A stretch of 64,000 nt of DNA from Streptomyces sp. JJ38 (GCF_019303475.1 NZ_JABLSI010000016.1:1-64000), one strand, 5' to 3'. Shown: positions 1 to 7,923, counted from the stretch's first letter. Numbers and translations are program-made. The notes: generated by a model not told the origin, from the sequence alone.

Positions 1-190
1 GACGCTTCCTTCGGATTCCCTTCCGGGTTTCCTCCGGGCGCTTCCCTTCGGTGTGTCCACTACTTTAGCGAGTTTTCCGCTCAGCTCCTAATCGAGCTTT
101 TCGGGGATGCTTTCCGGGCGCGCCGGAAGACGTCCCCTTGCGGGAGAGTCCGTAGTAGTGGGTTGGCCGCCTGGCGCGGCACCCCACTCG
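1..190 (-). promoter_or_regulatory. Probable rRNA operon promoter and leader (partial, runs off left edge)
   Basis: Read on the minus strand, this stretch ends in purine-rich leader sequence (GAAGGGAAGCGCCCGGAGG, then AAGGAAGCGTC at the window edge). I recognise it as the conserved leader preceding 16S rRNA in Streptomyces. The 16S gene itself would lie beyond position 1. A possible core promoter is TTAGGA (86-91) and TAAAGT (62-67), about 18 bp apart on the minus strand. No protein gene is supported here. Recognition is from memory of rrn leaders; the promoter hexamers are inferred. Confidence 0.65.
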
Positions 191-246
191 ATCAAGTCTG
201 ATGATCGTTGTAAAGGCTCTGCCTGCGTCCAGCGGCTCGGACTACG

Positions 247-921
247 TTAGGCGTCTCGTGTTCCAGAGTCAAGTCGCCCCGGACGGCGTCGCGGCTGGTG
301 CGCCCGGTAGGGACTGACGGTGGGGTCGCCGCTGATCCAGAAGCGGTAGGGGTGCCCCGCGCCGTCCCCGCCGACGCCGGTGCGCGGGCCGGTCCGGACC
401 AGCCCGGGCGCGGGGGGATCGCCGGCCAGGAGCGACAGCGCGGGCCGCGGCTCGCCGTCACCACACACGTCCGCACCGTTGAGCCGACGGTCGATGTCCA
501 GGGCCGTCGCCAGGCGCGCGGGCCCCCTGGCCAGCTCGGTGTCACGTCGTGCCGTGTGCCGCCGGGTACGGGCCAGCTCGGCACCGGTCAGAATCTCGCC
601 GCCACGCAGGAGAACCCCGGCCGCCGTCCCCTTCGTCTCACAGACCAGGTTCAGGCAGTGCCACATGCCGTAAGTGAAGTAGACGTAGGCGTGACCGGGA
701 GGTCCGAACATGACGGCGTTGCGTTCGGTCAGGCCGCGGAAGGCGTGGGAGCCCGGGTCGCGTTCGCCCTCGTACGCCTCCACCTCGGTCAGGCGGAGCT
801 CGATCGGCCCGTCCGCGGTGTGGCGGACGAGGGTACGGCCGAGCAGGTCGCGGGCCACGTCGAGGACGGGACGGTCGAAGAAGGCTCGGGGAAGCGCTGT
901 ACGGTCACGGGCGGCGAACAT
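247..921 (-). CDS. 3-methyladenine DNA glycosylase (AAG/MPG family)
   Basis: Monofunctional base-excision glycosylase that removes alkylated purines such as 3-methyladenine. The 224-aa protein has the usual family length. Visible family motifs are LTEVEAYEG (containing the catalytic-Glu region), [19 protein letters not shown], and [16 protein letters not shown] at 921 is chosen because the product then begins [15 protein letters not shown], directly ahead of the conserved [15 protein letters not shown] segment. The open frame upstream is antisense to the next gene. It stands head to head with the Spo0M-like gene across 46 bp, so both promoters must be compact. Some residues near the C-terminus vary but the fold-defining segments are intact. 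Confidence 0.9.
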   Translation of the reverse strand: MFAARDRTALPRAFFDRPVLDVARDLLGRTLVRHTADGPIELRLTEVEAYEGERDPGSHAFRGLTERNAVMFGPPGHAYVYFTYGMWHCLNLVCETKGTAAGVLLRGGEILTGAELARTRRHTARRDTELARGPARLATALDIDRRLNGADVCGDGEPRPALSLLAGDPPAPGLVRTGPRTGVGGDGAGHPYRFWISGDPTVSPYRAHQPRRRPGRLDSGTRDA

Positions 922-967
922 GCCAGTCGAGCGTAGTCGAGTAGTTCGAGTAGTCGGGAGGGACGAG

Positions 968-1750
968 ATGGGCTTCAAGAAGCTGTTCGCGAGTGTGGGG
1001 ATCGGCGGCGCATCGGTGGACACCGTGCTGTCCGAGCCGAACGTGCTGCCGGGTGGGGCGGTGCACGGAGAGGTGCGGATCGAGGGCGGGTCCGTGGACC
1101 AGGAGATCCAGGGGGTCTCCGTCGGCCTGCAGGGCAGGGTGGAGGTGGAGAGCCAGGACCAGGAGGTCCTGCGGAACGTCGAGTTCCTCAAGCAGCAGGT
1201 GGGCGGGGCCTTCCAGCTCCAGGCGGGGGCCTCGCACGTGGTGCCCTTCACCATGGAGATCCCGTGGGAGACGCCGATCACGACGTTCCTCGGGCAGGAG
1301 CTGCGGGGGATGCACATCGGTGTGACGACGGAGCTGGCCATCGCGCGGGCCGTCGACTCCTCCGACCTCGACCCCGTGCACGTCCACCCGCTTCCGGCGC
1401 AGGCGGCGATCCTCGATGCGTTCGGCTCGCTCGGCTTCCGGTTCAAGAGCGCGGACCTGGAGCAGGGGGTCATCCGCGGCACCCGGCAGCGGCTCCCCTT
1501 CTACCAGGAGATCGAGTTCTACGCGCCGTCCCAGTACCGGGGGCTCAGCCAGGTCGAGCTCTCGTTCGTCGCGGACGACCGGACGATGGACGTCGTCCTG
1601 GAGATGGACAAGAAGCCGGGGCTGTTCACCGGGGGGAGTGACTCCTACCGGTGCTTCCAGGTCGATCTGGAGCACTTCCACCAGACCGACTGGACCGGCT
1701 ACCTGAACCAGTGGCTGTCCGAGGTCGGCAGCCGCCGCAACTGGTTCTGA
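968..1750 (+). CDS. Spo0M-like sporulation-control family protein
   Basis: 260-aa soluble protein beginning [20 protein letters not shown], the characteristic opening of the SpoOM family. Its members have an arrestin-like beta-sandwich and affect sporulation in Bacillus; the molecular role in actinomycetes is unsettled. The segment [14 protein letters not shown] is typical of the family. ATG at 968 follows a GGGAGG-type ribosome binding site. The C-terminus ([11 protein letters not shown]) is hydrophilic and no signal peptide or membrane segment is present. It is divergent from the glycosylase gene and convergent with the barstar gene. Confidence 0.85.
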   Translation: MGFKKLFASVGIGGASVDTVLSEPNVLPGGAVHGEVRIEGGSVDQEIQGVSVGLQGRVEVESQDQEVLRNVEFLKQQVGGAFQLQAGASHVVPFTMEIPWETPITTFLGQELRGMHIGVTTELAIARAVDSSDLDPVHVHPLPAQAAILDAFGSLGFRFKSADLEQGVIRGTRQRLPFYQEIEFYAPSQYRGLSQVELSFVADDRTMDVVLEMDKKPGLFTGGSDSYRCFQVDLEHFHQTDWTGYLNQWLSEVGSRRNWF

Positions 1751-1763
1751 GCCCGGGCCGGGC

Positions 1764-1800
1764 GCTGAGCTGAGCTGAGCTGAGCTGAGCTCAGCTCAGC
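1764..1800. repeat. GCTGA tandem repeat ending in a 22-bp palindrome
   Basis: Several GCTGA pentamers run in tandem and end in a perfect palindrome at 1779-1800 centred on GAGCTC. It lies between two convergent genes and its right arm includes the barstar stop codon at 1791-1793. It could act as a bidirectional terminator; there is no U-tract, as is usual in Streptomyces. The repeat is also a likely site for slippage between strains. Confidence 0.7.
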
Positions 1801-2231
1801 AACACCGTCATCGGGGTGGCCCGGCCTCCCCAGAAGCCGACGGCCGCGGCGAGGACGTCCGCGGCCGTCGCCGCGTCCCGGGGCGCCGCCTCCGTGAACC
1901 TGTCCCAGCCGCGGACGAGCAGCAGACGGCCTTGCTCGGGGGGATCCGTCCAGCTCAGGTCGGTGAGGCAGTCGGCGAGGGCGTCCCAGTTGTGCCCGAA
2001 GCTGTCGGGAAAGCCGAGGCTCTCGGCGCAGCGCTCGAGGAAGCCGGCCGTGCCGCTGACATCGGCCAGGTCCACCACTCGGCTGTCCCATCCGGCTTCT
2101 TCGGGCCCCTCCGCGGGCCCCGGGTCGCCCTCCGAGGGCCGCCAGCGGTAGAGACCGGGCGGCAGGGAGCCGTCGAGCACGCCGGAGAGGTCGGCTGTCG
2201 GAAGGGCACCGGACGTCTGGGGGCTGGTCAT
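1791..2231 (-). CDS. Barstar family ribonuclease inhibitor
   Basis: 146-aa protein. The segment FPDSFGHNWDALADCLTDLS is the hallmark of barstar, the proteinaceous inhibitor that plugs the active site of barnase/RNase Sa-type guanyl ribonucleases. The N-terminal third carries a Pro-rich spacer before the barstar core, and no signal peptide is present, so it is cytoplasmic. ATG at 2231 overlaps, as ATGA, the stop codon of the alternative reading frame of the upstream RNase gene, which implies ancestral translational coupling. Barstar homologues are common in Streptomyces, sometimes without a nearby RNase; here a recognisable RNase gene does lie immediately upstream. Confidence 0.88.
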   Translation of the reverse strand: MTSPQTSGALPTADLSGVLDGSLPPGLYRWRPSEGDPGPAEGPEEAGWDSRVVDLADVSGTAGFLERCAESLGFPDSFGHNWDALADCLTDLSWTDPPEQGRLLLVRGWDRFTEAAPRDAATAADVLAAAVGFWGGRATPMTVLLS

Positions 2232-2660
2232 GGTGTCACCACCGCTGTGAAGGTCGAGTCATGGTCACTGGTGTCGTACCGCCGCCTCGCCGGTGACGAG
2301 GCGGCGGGCGCCGCGGTCGTCCGAGCCGGGCGTGGGCACGGTGTACTCGCGGTAGTACCCGCGAGACCGCTGAGGCAGTCGGCCCTCGAAGTTGCCGAAG
2401 GCGGTGCCGTCCCTCTCCTCGTACGGGTAGGGGCCTCCAGCCTCGATGAGACGCAGGGTCTCACGGGCCTCGGGCGGCAGGCGTCCGGGCGTGGTGACCG
2501 GCATCCCGGTGGCCCAGGAGGGGGTCGCGACGGGGGTCGCGTGCCGACCGCCGGAACCGTCGGAGGGGCCGCCGCCCCCGTCCGTGCTGCCCGAGGGCGT
2601 GACGCAGCCGGTGAGCAGCGCGGTCGGCGCCGTCAGGACGAGCAGGATCTTTCGCAGCAC
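2228..2660 (-). pseudogene. Guanyl-specific ribonuclease (RNase Sa/N1 family), apparent frameshift near 3' end
   Basis: Reading from GTG at 2660 gives 131 residues ending at 2265. The product has a lipobox (ALLTGC, Cys19), a Gly/Ser linker and an RNase Sa-like core: [20 protein letters not shown], then GYYREYTV with Glu105 matching the catalytic Glu of RNase Sa, and GARRLVTGEA with the substrate-binding Arg. After GEAA this frame reads VRHQ and stops. A different frame continues YDTSDHDSTFTAVVTP and stops at 2228, matching the RNase Sa segment YYTGDHYATF that carries the catalytic His. A small frame-disrupting deletion or a base-call error near 2278-2290 explains this. Without the second frame the protein lacks its general acid. 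The restored frame would overlap the barstar start by ATGA. Confidence 0.75.
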
Positions 2661-2739
2661 CCCGACATGCTGTCAGTTTCGGGGGCGCCCTCTCGTTAGG
2701 CTGGCCGATGCATCGATGCCAGCGATCAGGAGGTTCCCA

Positions 2740-3276
2740 GTGACCGAGCAGAAGCGGCGTCCTCTCCCCCATGAGTTCCACCCGCCGGTGGCGTCCTTCA
2801 CGGTGGTCAGCGACGACGTGTCCGAGGGCGCGCGGCTGCGGCCGGACCAGGTGTACGCGGAGGGCAACGCCTCGCCCCACCTGCGCTGGGAGGGCTTTCC
2901 GGCGGAGACGAAGAGCTTCGCGGTGACCTGCTTCGACCCGGACGCGCCGACCGGCAGTGGCTTCTGGCACTGGGTCCTCTTCGACATCCCGGCGTCCGTG
3001 ACAGAGCTGCCGGCCGGTGCCGGGAGCGGCGGCTTCCCCGGTCTGCCGCAGGGGGCCGTGCACGTGCGCAACGACTACGGCTCGAAGGAGTTCGGCGGTG
3101 CCGCGCCGCCGCCCGGCGACGGACCGCACCGCTACGTCTTCACCGTGTACGCGGTCGGTGAGGAGAAGCTGGGCCCGGACTCCGACGCGAGCCCGGCCGT
3201 CGTCGGTTTCAACCTGCGTTTCAAGGCCATCGGCCGGGCGCAGCTGATCGGCGAGTACGAGGTGTCCGCCTCCTGA
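2740..3276 (+). CDS. YbhB/YbcL-type PEBP (Raf kinase inhibitor-like) protein
   Basis: 178-aa cytoplasmic protein of the phosphatidylethanolamine-binding protein superfamily. Diagnostic segments are [20 protein letters not shown] (the ligand pocket with the DPDAP and HW motifs) and [15 protein letters not shown] at 2740 is chosen because AGGAGG lies at 2728-2733, six bases upstream, and the product then starts at the usual family position. Bacterial homologues are structurally known but have no agreed physiological role. It stands alone, with a strong terminator downstream and the RNase gene divergent upstream. Confidence 0.88.
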   Translation: MTEQKRRPLPHEFHPPVASFTVVSDDVSEGARLRPDQVYAEGNASPHLRWEGFPAETKSFAVTCFDPDAPTGSGFWHWVLFDIPASVTELPAGAGSGGFPGLPQGAVHVRNDYGSKEFGGAAPPPGDGPHRYVFTVYAVGEEKLGPDSDASPAVVGFNLRFKAIGRAQLIGEYEVSAS

Positions 3277-3342
3277 GTCACCTCGGTTCCCGGCCGCCAC
3301 CGTGCCGCGTGCGCGGCTCGGGGAGGTGGCCTCCGCCAACAC

Positions 3343-3371
3343 GAACGCCCCGCCTGTCAGGCGGGGCGTTC
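3343..3371 (+). terminator. Hairpin terminator after the PEBP gene
   Basis: Perfect 13-bp stem (GAACGCCCCGCCT pairing with AGGCGGGGCGTTC) with the three-base loop GTC, located 67 bp past the stop codon. It resembles the U-tract-less terminators usual in Streptomyces. Confidence 0.8.
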
Positions 3372-3550
3372 GCCCGTTCCGGGCCCGGTGCGCCGGACGG
3401 TGGCGCATCTCCCTTCCCCTCCCCGACGGCCGACGGTCCGCCGATGGTCATCTCCCGTACACAGCGGGGAAATTGCGTTGTCCACCGGAACGGGCAGCGG
3501 CACAGTGGTGGCCACCCGCCAGGGGGCGGGCGGACGGGGAGGTGGACGGG

Positions 3551-4060
3551 ATGCGCGAGACGCTCATTCTCAACGCGAGTTTCGAGCCGTTGTCGACGGT
3601 GTCGCTGCGTCGGGCCGTGGTGCTGGTGATGCAGGACAAGGCCGTCGTCGAGCAGGAGCATCCCGGGCTTCGGGTGCGGGCGGCGCAGCTGGAGCTGCCC
3701 GTGCCCCAGGTGATCAGGCTGCGCCGGTACGTCCGGGTGCCGTTCCGACAACGGGCGCCGTGGTCGCGGCGCGGTGTCCTGGTGCGGGACCGGCACCGGT
3801 GCGCCTACTGCGGGCGGCGGGCGACCACGGTGGACCACATCGTCCCCCGGTCGCGGGGCGGGGGCGACACGTGGCTCAACACGGTGGCGGCCTGCGCGGA
3901 GGACAACCACCGCAAGGCGGACCGGACTCCGGCGCAGGCGGGGATGCGGCTGCTGACCCAGCCCTTCGAGCCGACGCCCGCGGACACGTTGCTGCTCGCC
4001 CTGAACCTGCGTGACGGCGGCGCTCTCCCGGAGTGGCTGCCGATGCCGGCCCCGGCCTGA
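3551..4060 (+). CDS. HNH endonuclease
   Basis: 169-aa protein with a C-terminal HNH nuclease fold. The order is a Zn ligand pair CAYCGRR, then VDHIVPRSRGGGDTWLN with the catalytic His in DHI and the conserved Asn, then NHRKADRTPAQAGM with the third histidine. The N-terminal half (MRETLILNASFEPLSTVSLR) is the conserved extension of actinobacterial HNH proteins of this type. ATG at 3551 follows a GGGAGG-type site. No modification methylase or integrase is nearby, so it is more likely a housekeeping nuclease than part of a restriction system. Its target is unknown. Confidence 0.85.
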   Translation: MRETLILNASFEPLSTVSLRRAVVLVMQDKAVVEQEHPGLRVRAAQLELPVPQVIRLRRYVRVPFRQRAPWSRRGVLVRDRHRCAYCGRRATTVDHIVPRSRGGGDTWLNTVAACAEDNHRKADRTPAQAGMRLLTQPFEPTPADTLLLALNLRDGGALPEWLPMPAPA

Positions 4061-4089
4061 GGCGCGGACGCCGGCGGGGAGGCACCTCG

Positions 4090-4132
4090 CACGGCTTCGG
4101 CCCGGTGCGTGACGCACCGGGCCGAAGCCGTG
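4090..4132. terminator. Bidirectional terminator between HNH and SPFH genes
   Basis: A 20-bp near-perfect inverted repeat (CACGGCTTCGGCCCGGTGCG and its complement) lies between two convergent stop codons. It can serve both strands. Confidence 0.8.
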
Positions 4133-4164
4133 TCAGGACAACGGTAGTCAGAACGACGGTTGGT

Positions 4165-5124
4165 TCAGTCAATCGGGGGACGCTCGGAGGGCCGCTTGCT
4201 CATGCCCGTCGACGGCGCGGGGATCGTCGGGCCGGAGGGCTCACCGCCCTGCCGCTTGAACCCGTCCAGCGCACCGCCGAGGCCCTTGAGCGCGTCGCCG
4301 ATCTCGCTCGGCACGATCCAGAGCTTGTTGGCGTCGCCCTCGGCGATCTTCGGCAGCATCTGGAGGTACTGGTAGGAGAGGAGCTTCTGGTCCGGGTCGC
4401 CCGCGTGGATGGACTCGAAGACGGTGCGGATGGCCTGGGCCTCACCTTCGGCGCGCAGCGCGGCGGCCTTCGCGTCACCCTCGGCCCGCAGGATCTCCGA
4501 CTGCTTGTGCCCCTCCGCCTGGAGGATCTCCGACTGCCGGACGCCCTCGGCCTGGAGGATGGCGGCGCGCTTGTCCCGGTCTGCGCGCATCTGCTTCTCC
4601 ATCGAGTCCTGGATGGAGGTGGGCGGTTCGATCGCCTTCAGCTCGACGCGGTTGACGCGGATGCCCCACTTGCCGGTGGCCTCGTCGAGCACACCGCGGA
4701 GGGCTGCGTTGATCTCCTCACGGGAGGTCAGCGTGCGCTCCAGGTCCATGCCGCCGATGATGTTGCGCAGCGTGGTGACGGTGAGCTGCTCGATGGCCTG
4801 GATGTAGCTGGAGACCTCGTAGGTGGCCGCCCGCGCATCGGTGACCTGGTAGTAGATGACGGTGTCGATGTTCACGACCAGGTTGTCCTGGGTGATCACG
4901 GGCTGCGGCGGGAAGGGCACGACCTGCTCGCGCAGGTCGATGCGGTTGCGGATCGTGTCGATGAACGGGACGACGATGTTGAGGCCCGCGTTGAGTGTGC
5001 GGGTGTAGCGGCCGAAGCGCTCCACGATGGCGGCACTCGCCTGCGGAATGACCTGGATCGTCTTGATGAGTGCGATGAAGACCAGCACCACCAGGATGAT
5101 CAGGACGATGATGACGGCGTCCAT
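4165..5124 (-). CDS. SPFH-domain membrane protein (stomatin/QmcA-like)
   Basis: 319-aa protein with an N-terminal membrane anchor (residues about 3-21, all Val/Ile/Leu), then an SPFH/Band 7 domain (QASAAIVERFGRYTRTLNAG, the family opening) and a long helical region with repeated QAEG and RAEG blocks (about 195-235) that would form coiled coil. Such proteins organise membrane microdomains and chaperone membrane proteases. It lies 70 bp downstream of an NfeD gene on the same strand, the classical pairing for this family, so the two products probably interact. The C-terminal tail is Pro-rich and unstructured. Confidence 0.9.
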   Translation of the reverse strand: MDAVIIVLIILVVLVFIALIKTIQVIPQASAAIVERFGRYTRTLNAGLNIVVPFIDTIRNRIDLREQVVPFPPQPVITQDNLVVNIDTVIYYQVTDARAATYEVSSYIQAIEQLTVTTLRNIIGGMDLERTLTSREEINAALRGVLDEATGKWGIRVNRVELKAIEPPTSIQDSMEKQMRADRDKRAAILQAEGVRQSEILQAEGHKQSEILRAEGDAKAAALRAEGEAQAIRTVFESIHAGDPDQKLLSYQYLQMLPKIAEGDANKLWIVPSEIGDALKGLGGALDGFKRQGGEPSGPTIPAPSTGMSKRPSERPPID

Positions 5125-5194
5125 CGCGCCCCCCTGGACTCGTTTGCCGATGTGTGTGGTTGACGGACCGTGTCGTACCGGTGGTCGTGTGTCA

Positions 5195-5617
5195 TCACAT
5201 CACGACGGCGGTGGCTCCGTCGATCTCGACCACGTCGACCCGGTGCCCCGGCTCGTAGGACTCACCCGGCTCGAGGGCCCGTGCCGACCAGATCTCGCCG
5301 GCGACCTTGACGCGGCCCCCGTCCCCGTCGACGCGTTCGACGACGACGGCCTGCCGCCCCTTGAGGGCGTCCACCCCTGTGGCCAGCTCCGGACGTTCGG
5401 CCCGCATCCTGCGCGCCAGGGGCCGGACGGCGACGATCAGCGCCGTCGACACCGCGCAGAAGACGACCACCTGGATGACCAGACCGCCACCGAGCCCCGC
5501 GGCGAGGGCTCCCGCTCCCGCACCCACCGCGAGCATGCCCATCTCGGGCATCGCGGTCAGCACCAGCGGAATGCACAGCCCCACCGCGGCTACGAGCCAC
5601 CACACCCATGCGTCCAC
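5195..5617 (-). CDS. NfeD family membrane protein
   Basis: 140-aa protein with an N-terminal pair of hydrophobic segments (WVWWLVAAVGLCIPLVL and a Gly/Ala-rich second helix), followed by a soluble OB-fold domain (GRQAVVVERVDGDGGRVKV...GEIWSARA). This is the short NfeD form without the N-terminal ClpP-class protease domain. The SPFH partner is encoded immediately downstream. The likely role is regulation of membrane microdomain or protease assemblies; this is inferred from family pairing rather than shown here. Confidence 0.88.
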   Translation of the reverse strand: MDAWVWWLVAAVGLCIPLVLTAMPEMGMLAVGAGAGALAAGLGGGLVIQVVVFCAVSTALIVAVRPLARRMRAERPELATGVDALKGRQAVVVERVDGDGGRVKVAGEIWSARALEPGESYEPGHRVDVVEIDGATAVVM

Positions 5618-5682
5618 GGGGTCATCATAGGTGGCTTGGCCACGCCGGGACAGAGCGCGGGCGATCCCGGCCCAGGGCGAAC

Positions 5683-6474
5683 TCAGCCGAGCGGGAGGCC
5701 GTTTGCCGTCCAGCGGTCACCGACGCGCTCCACGACGAGCGGCAGTCCGAAGCAGTGGGAGAGGTTGGAGGAGGTCATCTCCGTCTCCAGCGGGCCGGCT
5801 GTGAGGACCTTGCCCTGACGGATCATCAGGACGTGGGTGAAGCCCGGGGGGATCTCCTCGACGTGGTGGGTGACCATGACCATGGAGGGAGCGTAGGGGT
5901 CGCGGGCGAGGCGCCCGAGGCGGCGGACGAGGTCCTCCCGGCCGCCGAGGTCGAGCCCGGCGGCGGGCTCGTCGAGGAGGAGCAGCTCCGGGTCGGCCAT
6001 CATCGAGCGGGCGATCTGGGTGCGCTTGCGCTCACCCTCGGAGAGGGTGCCGAACCTCCGGTCGAGGTACTCGCTCATGCCGAGCCGGTCGAGGAAGGCG
6101 CGGGCGCGCTCCTCGTCGACGGCGTCGTAGTCCTCGTGCCAGCCCGCGGTCATGCCGTAGGCCGCGGTCAGCACCGTCTGGAGGACCGTCTGGGAGCGGG
6201 GCAGCTTCTCGGTGAGGGCGCTGCTGGAGACGCCGATGCGGGGGCGCAGTTCGAAGACGTCGACGGAGCCGAGCCGCTCACCGAGGATCGTGGCCTGGCC
6301 GGAGGTCGGGAAGAGGTAGCTGGAGGCGAGGTTCAACAGGGTCGTCTTGCCGGCGCCGTTGGGGCCCAGGATGATCCATCGCTCGCCCTCCTTGACCGAC
6401 CAGGAGACGTCGTCCACCAGAGCCCGACCGTTGCGGACCACGGATACGTCCACCAGCTCCAGTACATCGCTCAT
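5683..6474 (-). CDS. ABC transporter ATP-binding protein
   Basis: 263-aa single nucleotide-binding domain. Walker A is GPNGAGKTT, the signature is LSEGERKRTQIARSMM and Walker B is LLLLDEPAAGLD. ATG at 6474 gives the start MSDVLELVDVSVVRNGRALV; an in-frame ATG 18 bp upstream (6492) is equally open. No permease gene is adjacent, and the NfeD gene lies 65 bp downstream on the same strand. The C-terminal extension after the H-loop (VMVTHHVEEIP) is short. The substrate is unknown. It belongs to the ModF/YlmA-like group of soluble ATPases that often occur alone. Confidence 0.85.
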   Translation of the reverse strand: MSDVLELVDVSVVRNGRALVDDVSWSVKEGERWIILGPNGAGKTTLLNLASSYLFPTSGQATILGERLGSVDVFELRPRIGVSSSALTEKLPRSQTVLQTVLTAAYGMTAGWHEDYDAVDEERARAFLDRLGMSEYLDRRFGTLSEGERKRTQIARSMMADPELLLLDEPAAGLDLGGREDLVRRLGRLARDPYAPSMVMVTHHVEEIPPGFTHVLMIRQGKVLTAGPLETEMTSSNLSHCFGLPLVVERVGDRWTANGLPLG

Positions 6475-6615
6475 GAGCGCGTTGTCTCCCATTGCAGTCG
6501 CTTCGCCCGTGCCGGTGGGCACAGTCCCCAGGGAAAACCTACGCCACCCGTCCCCGGCCGCGGCGGTCAGCCTTGGCGGGGCGGCGTCCGGGGGCCCACG
6601 GCCTAGGCTGGGGCG

Positions 6616-7407
6616 ATGCTGGAAGAACCTCGTTCGGGGCGGCTCGCCGCCTGGGGAAACGCACTGCTGGCCGGGGAGGTCTCGCCAGACGAGGCCGTGG
6701 AGCGGATCGTCGGGGAGGACGCCGTGCACCGGGTGGCCGGGCTGCCCGGCGAGGAGGGGCCGCCCGTGGGGCTGACGCTGGCGCTGGGACGGCTGCGGGC
6801 GCTCGGGGCCGTGGCGCTGCGGGTGGCGTTGCCGGTGCCGGGGCACCCGCTGGGGCTGAGCGGGCCGCCGGAGTTCAACACGGCCGCGCTGGAGGCCGGG
6901 GAGGCGGTGCCGGTGTCCGGGACGGCGCTGGGGCTCGTGCCGGAGGTCACGGAGGCGGGGCCCACGGGGGACGTCCATGTGGAGGTGGTCTGGCGGTGCC
7001 GCCCGGTGCGGGAGGCGCCGCCGGCGGACGTGCCGTCGCTGGGAGAGGCCGAGCGGGAGCTCCAGCAGGCGTTGCGGGATGCCACGGAGGCGTTGACACG
7101 GCTGGACGTGGCGGGTTCCGGGCCGGTGGCGCAGGCGGCGCTGGCGGCCTACCAGGCGCGGGCGGAGGCGGGGCGGCGGCTGCTGGCCCCCGGGTACCCG
7201 GGGCGTGCGGTGCGGGTGCTGGAGCTGGCCCAGCGGGTGGCCGCGCTGGTGAACATCGCGGAGCTGGCCGAGCCGGGGGCGGCGGTGAGCGCCGGTCAGC
7301 TCACGGCGCGGGCGGAGCTGCTGCGTCCGGTGGAGCGGATGGCGCGCAGGGCCCAGGTGGCGGCGTTCAACGCGTACGCGGAGGAGGTGGAGCGGCGGCG
7401 CGGGTGA
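6616..7407 (+). CDS. Conserved hypothetical protein, 263 aa
   Basis: I do not recognise a named domain. The protein is rich in Ala, Glu, Gly and Leu, has no signal peptide and no clear membrane span, and begins MLEEPRSGRLAAWGNALLAG. The N-terminal half resembles a small globular domain that discriminates PVPGHPLGLSGPPEFN. The C-terminal half (about 135-263) is predicted largely helical with regular heptad-like Ala/Leu spacing. Codon use is fully native. It is divergent from the ABC ATPase gene across 141 bp and ends in a terminator overlapping its stop codon. It is probably a lineage-restricted cytoplasmic protein. Confidence 0.7.
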   Translation: MLEEPRSGRLAAWGNALLAGEVSPDEAVERIVGEDAVHRVAGLPGEEGPPVGLTLALGRLRALGAVALRVALPVPGHPLGLSGPPEFNTAALEAGEAVPVSGTALGLVPEVTEAGPTGDVHVEVVWRCRPVREAPPADVPSLGEAERELQQALRDATEALTRLDVAGSGPVAQAALAAYQARAEAGRRLLAPGYPGRAVRVLELAQRVAALVNIAELAEPGAAVSAGQLTARAELLRPVERMARRAQVAAFNAYAEEVERRRG

Positions 7408-7419
7408 CGCGCCGCCGCT
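7391..7419 (+). terminator. Terminator overlapping the stop codon of the 263-aa gene
   Basis: A 12-bp stem (AGCGGCGGCGCG with CGCGCCGCCGCT) encloses a five-base loop that contains the TGA stop at 7405-7407. It sits between convergent genes. Confidence 0.7.
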
Positions 7420-7446
7420 CCCGCCCGGGCACGGTGCCGGGTGACG

Positions 7447-7686
7447 TCAGTCGTTGATGCACTCGTTCCCGAAGGTCGGGTTGAGGGCACCGATGATGTT
7501 GACCGAGTTGCCGCAGGCGTTGATCGGCACGTGGACCGGGACCTGCACGATGTTGCCGGAAACCACGCCCGGCGAGCCGACGGCGGCCGCACCGGCGCCC
7601 GCGTCGGCGGCCGCGGTGCCGGCGGCACCGCCCACGGCGGCGCCTGCGGCGGCGATGCTGAGGGCGACCTTCTTGGCTGCGTTCAT
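7447..7686 (-). CDS. Short chaplin
   Basis: 79-aa precursor of a hydrophobic cell-surface protein that assembles into amyloid-like films on aerial hyphae and spores. It has an N-terminal Sec signal (MNAAKKVALSIAAAG, cleavage near ADA-GA), then one chaplin domain: GSPGVVSGNIVQVPVHVPIN, CGNSVNIIGALNPTFGNEC. Both conserved cysteines are present, so an intramolecular disulfide is expected. ATG at 7686 has AGGAGA at good spacing. A 9-bp hairpin (7735-7755) lies in its upstream region. It is one of two short chaplins here, separated by a terminator, and lies next to a two-component system. Confidence 0.93.
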   Translation of the reverse strand: MNAAKKVALSIAAAGAAVGGAAGTAAADAGAGAAAVGSPGVVSGNIVQVPVHVPINACGNSVNIIGALNPTFGNECIND

Positions 7687-7734
7687 GGGGATTCTCCTGT
7701 GGTAATCGGCAATGCCGGAGCGACCCGGCGTGAA

Positions 7735-7755
7735 GCGTGCGGCGAGGCCGCACGC
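7735..7755 (-). promoter_or_regulatory. Hairpin or operator-like inverted repeat upstream of the first chaplin
   Basis: GCGTGCGGC and its complement are separated by GAG, giving a perfect 9-bp inverted repeat about 50 bp upstream of the chaplin start. It could be a leader hairpin or a regulator binding site. No known motif was recognised. Confidence 0.4.
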
Positions 7756-7869
7756 TGAGCAACGTCGGGGGTCCGGAGCCGACACGGTCGCCCTCCGTCC
7801 GCCGCCCGTTCGGAGCAATCGGCGGCGTCGGAGCGATCGGAGCCGGGGGACCGGGGCCGGGGAACGGGG

Positions 7870-7900
7870 CCGGCCCCCGGACGGGGTGTCCGGGGGCCGG
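7870..7900 (-). terminator. Terminator after the second chaplin
   Basis: Perfect 13-bp stem CCGGCCCCCGGAC / GTCCGGGGGCCGG with loop GGGGT, about 24 bp past the chaplin stop on the minus strand. It separates the two chaplin genes into independent transcripts. Confidence 0.8.
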
Positions 7901-7923
7901 GGCGGGAGCGGTGTGGGCTCCGG

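Noticed and set aside
1764..1800. Possible CRISPR-like or insertion element repeat
   Set aside because: The units are only five bases with no spacers, and there is no transposase or cas gene nearby; it is a simple repeat with a palindrome.
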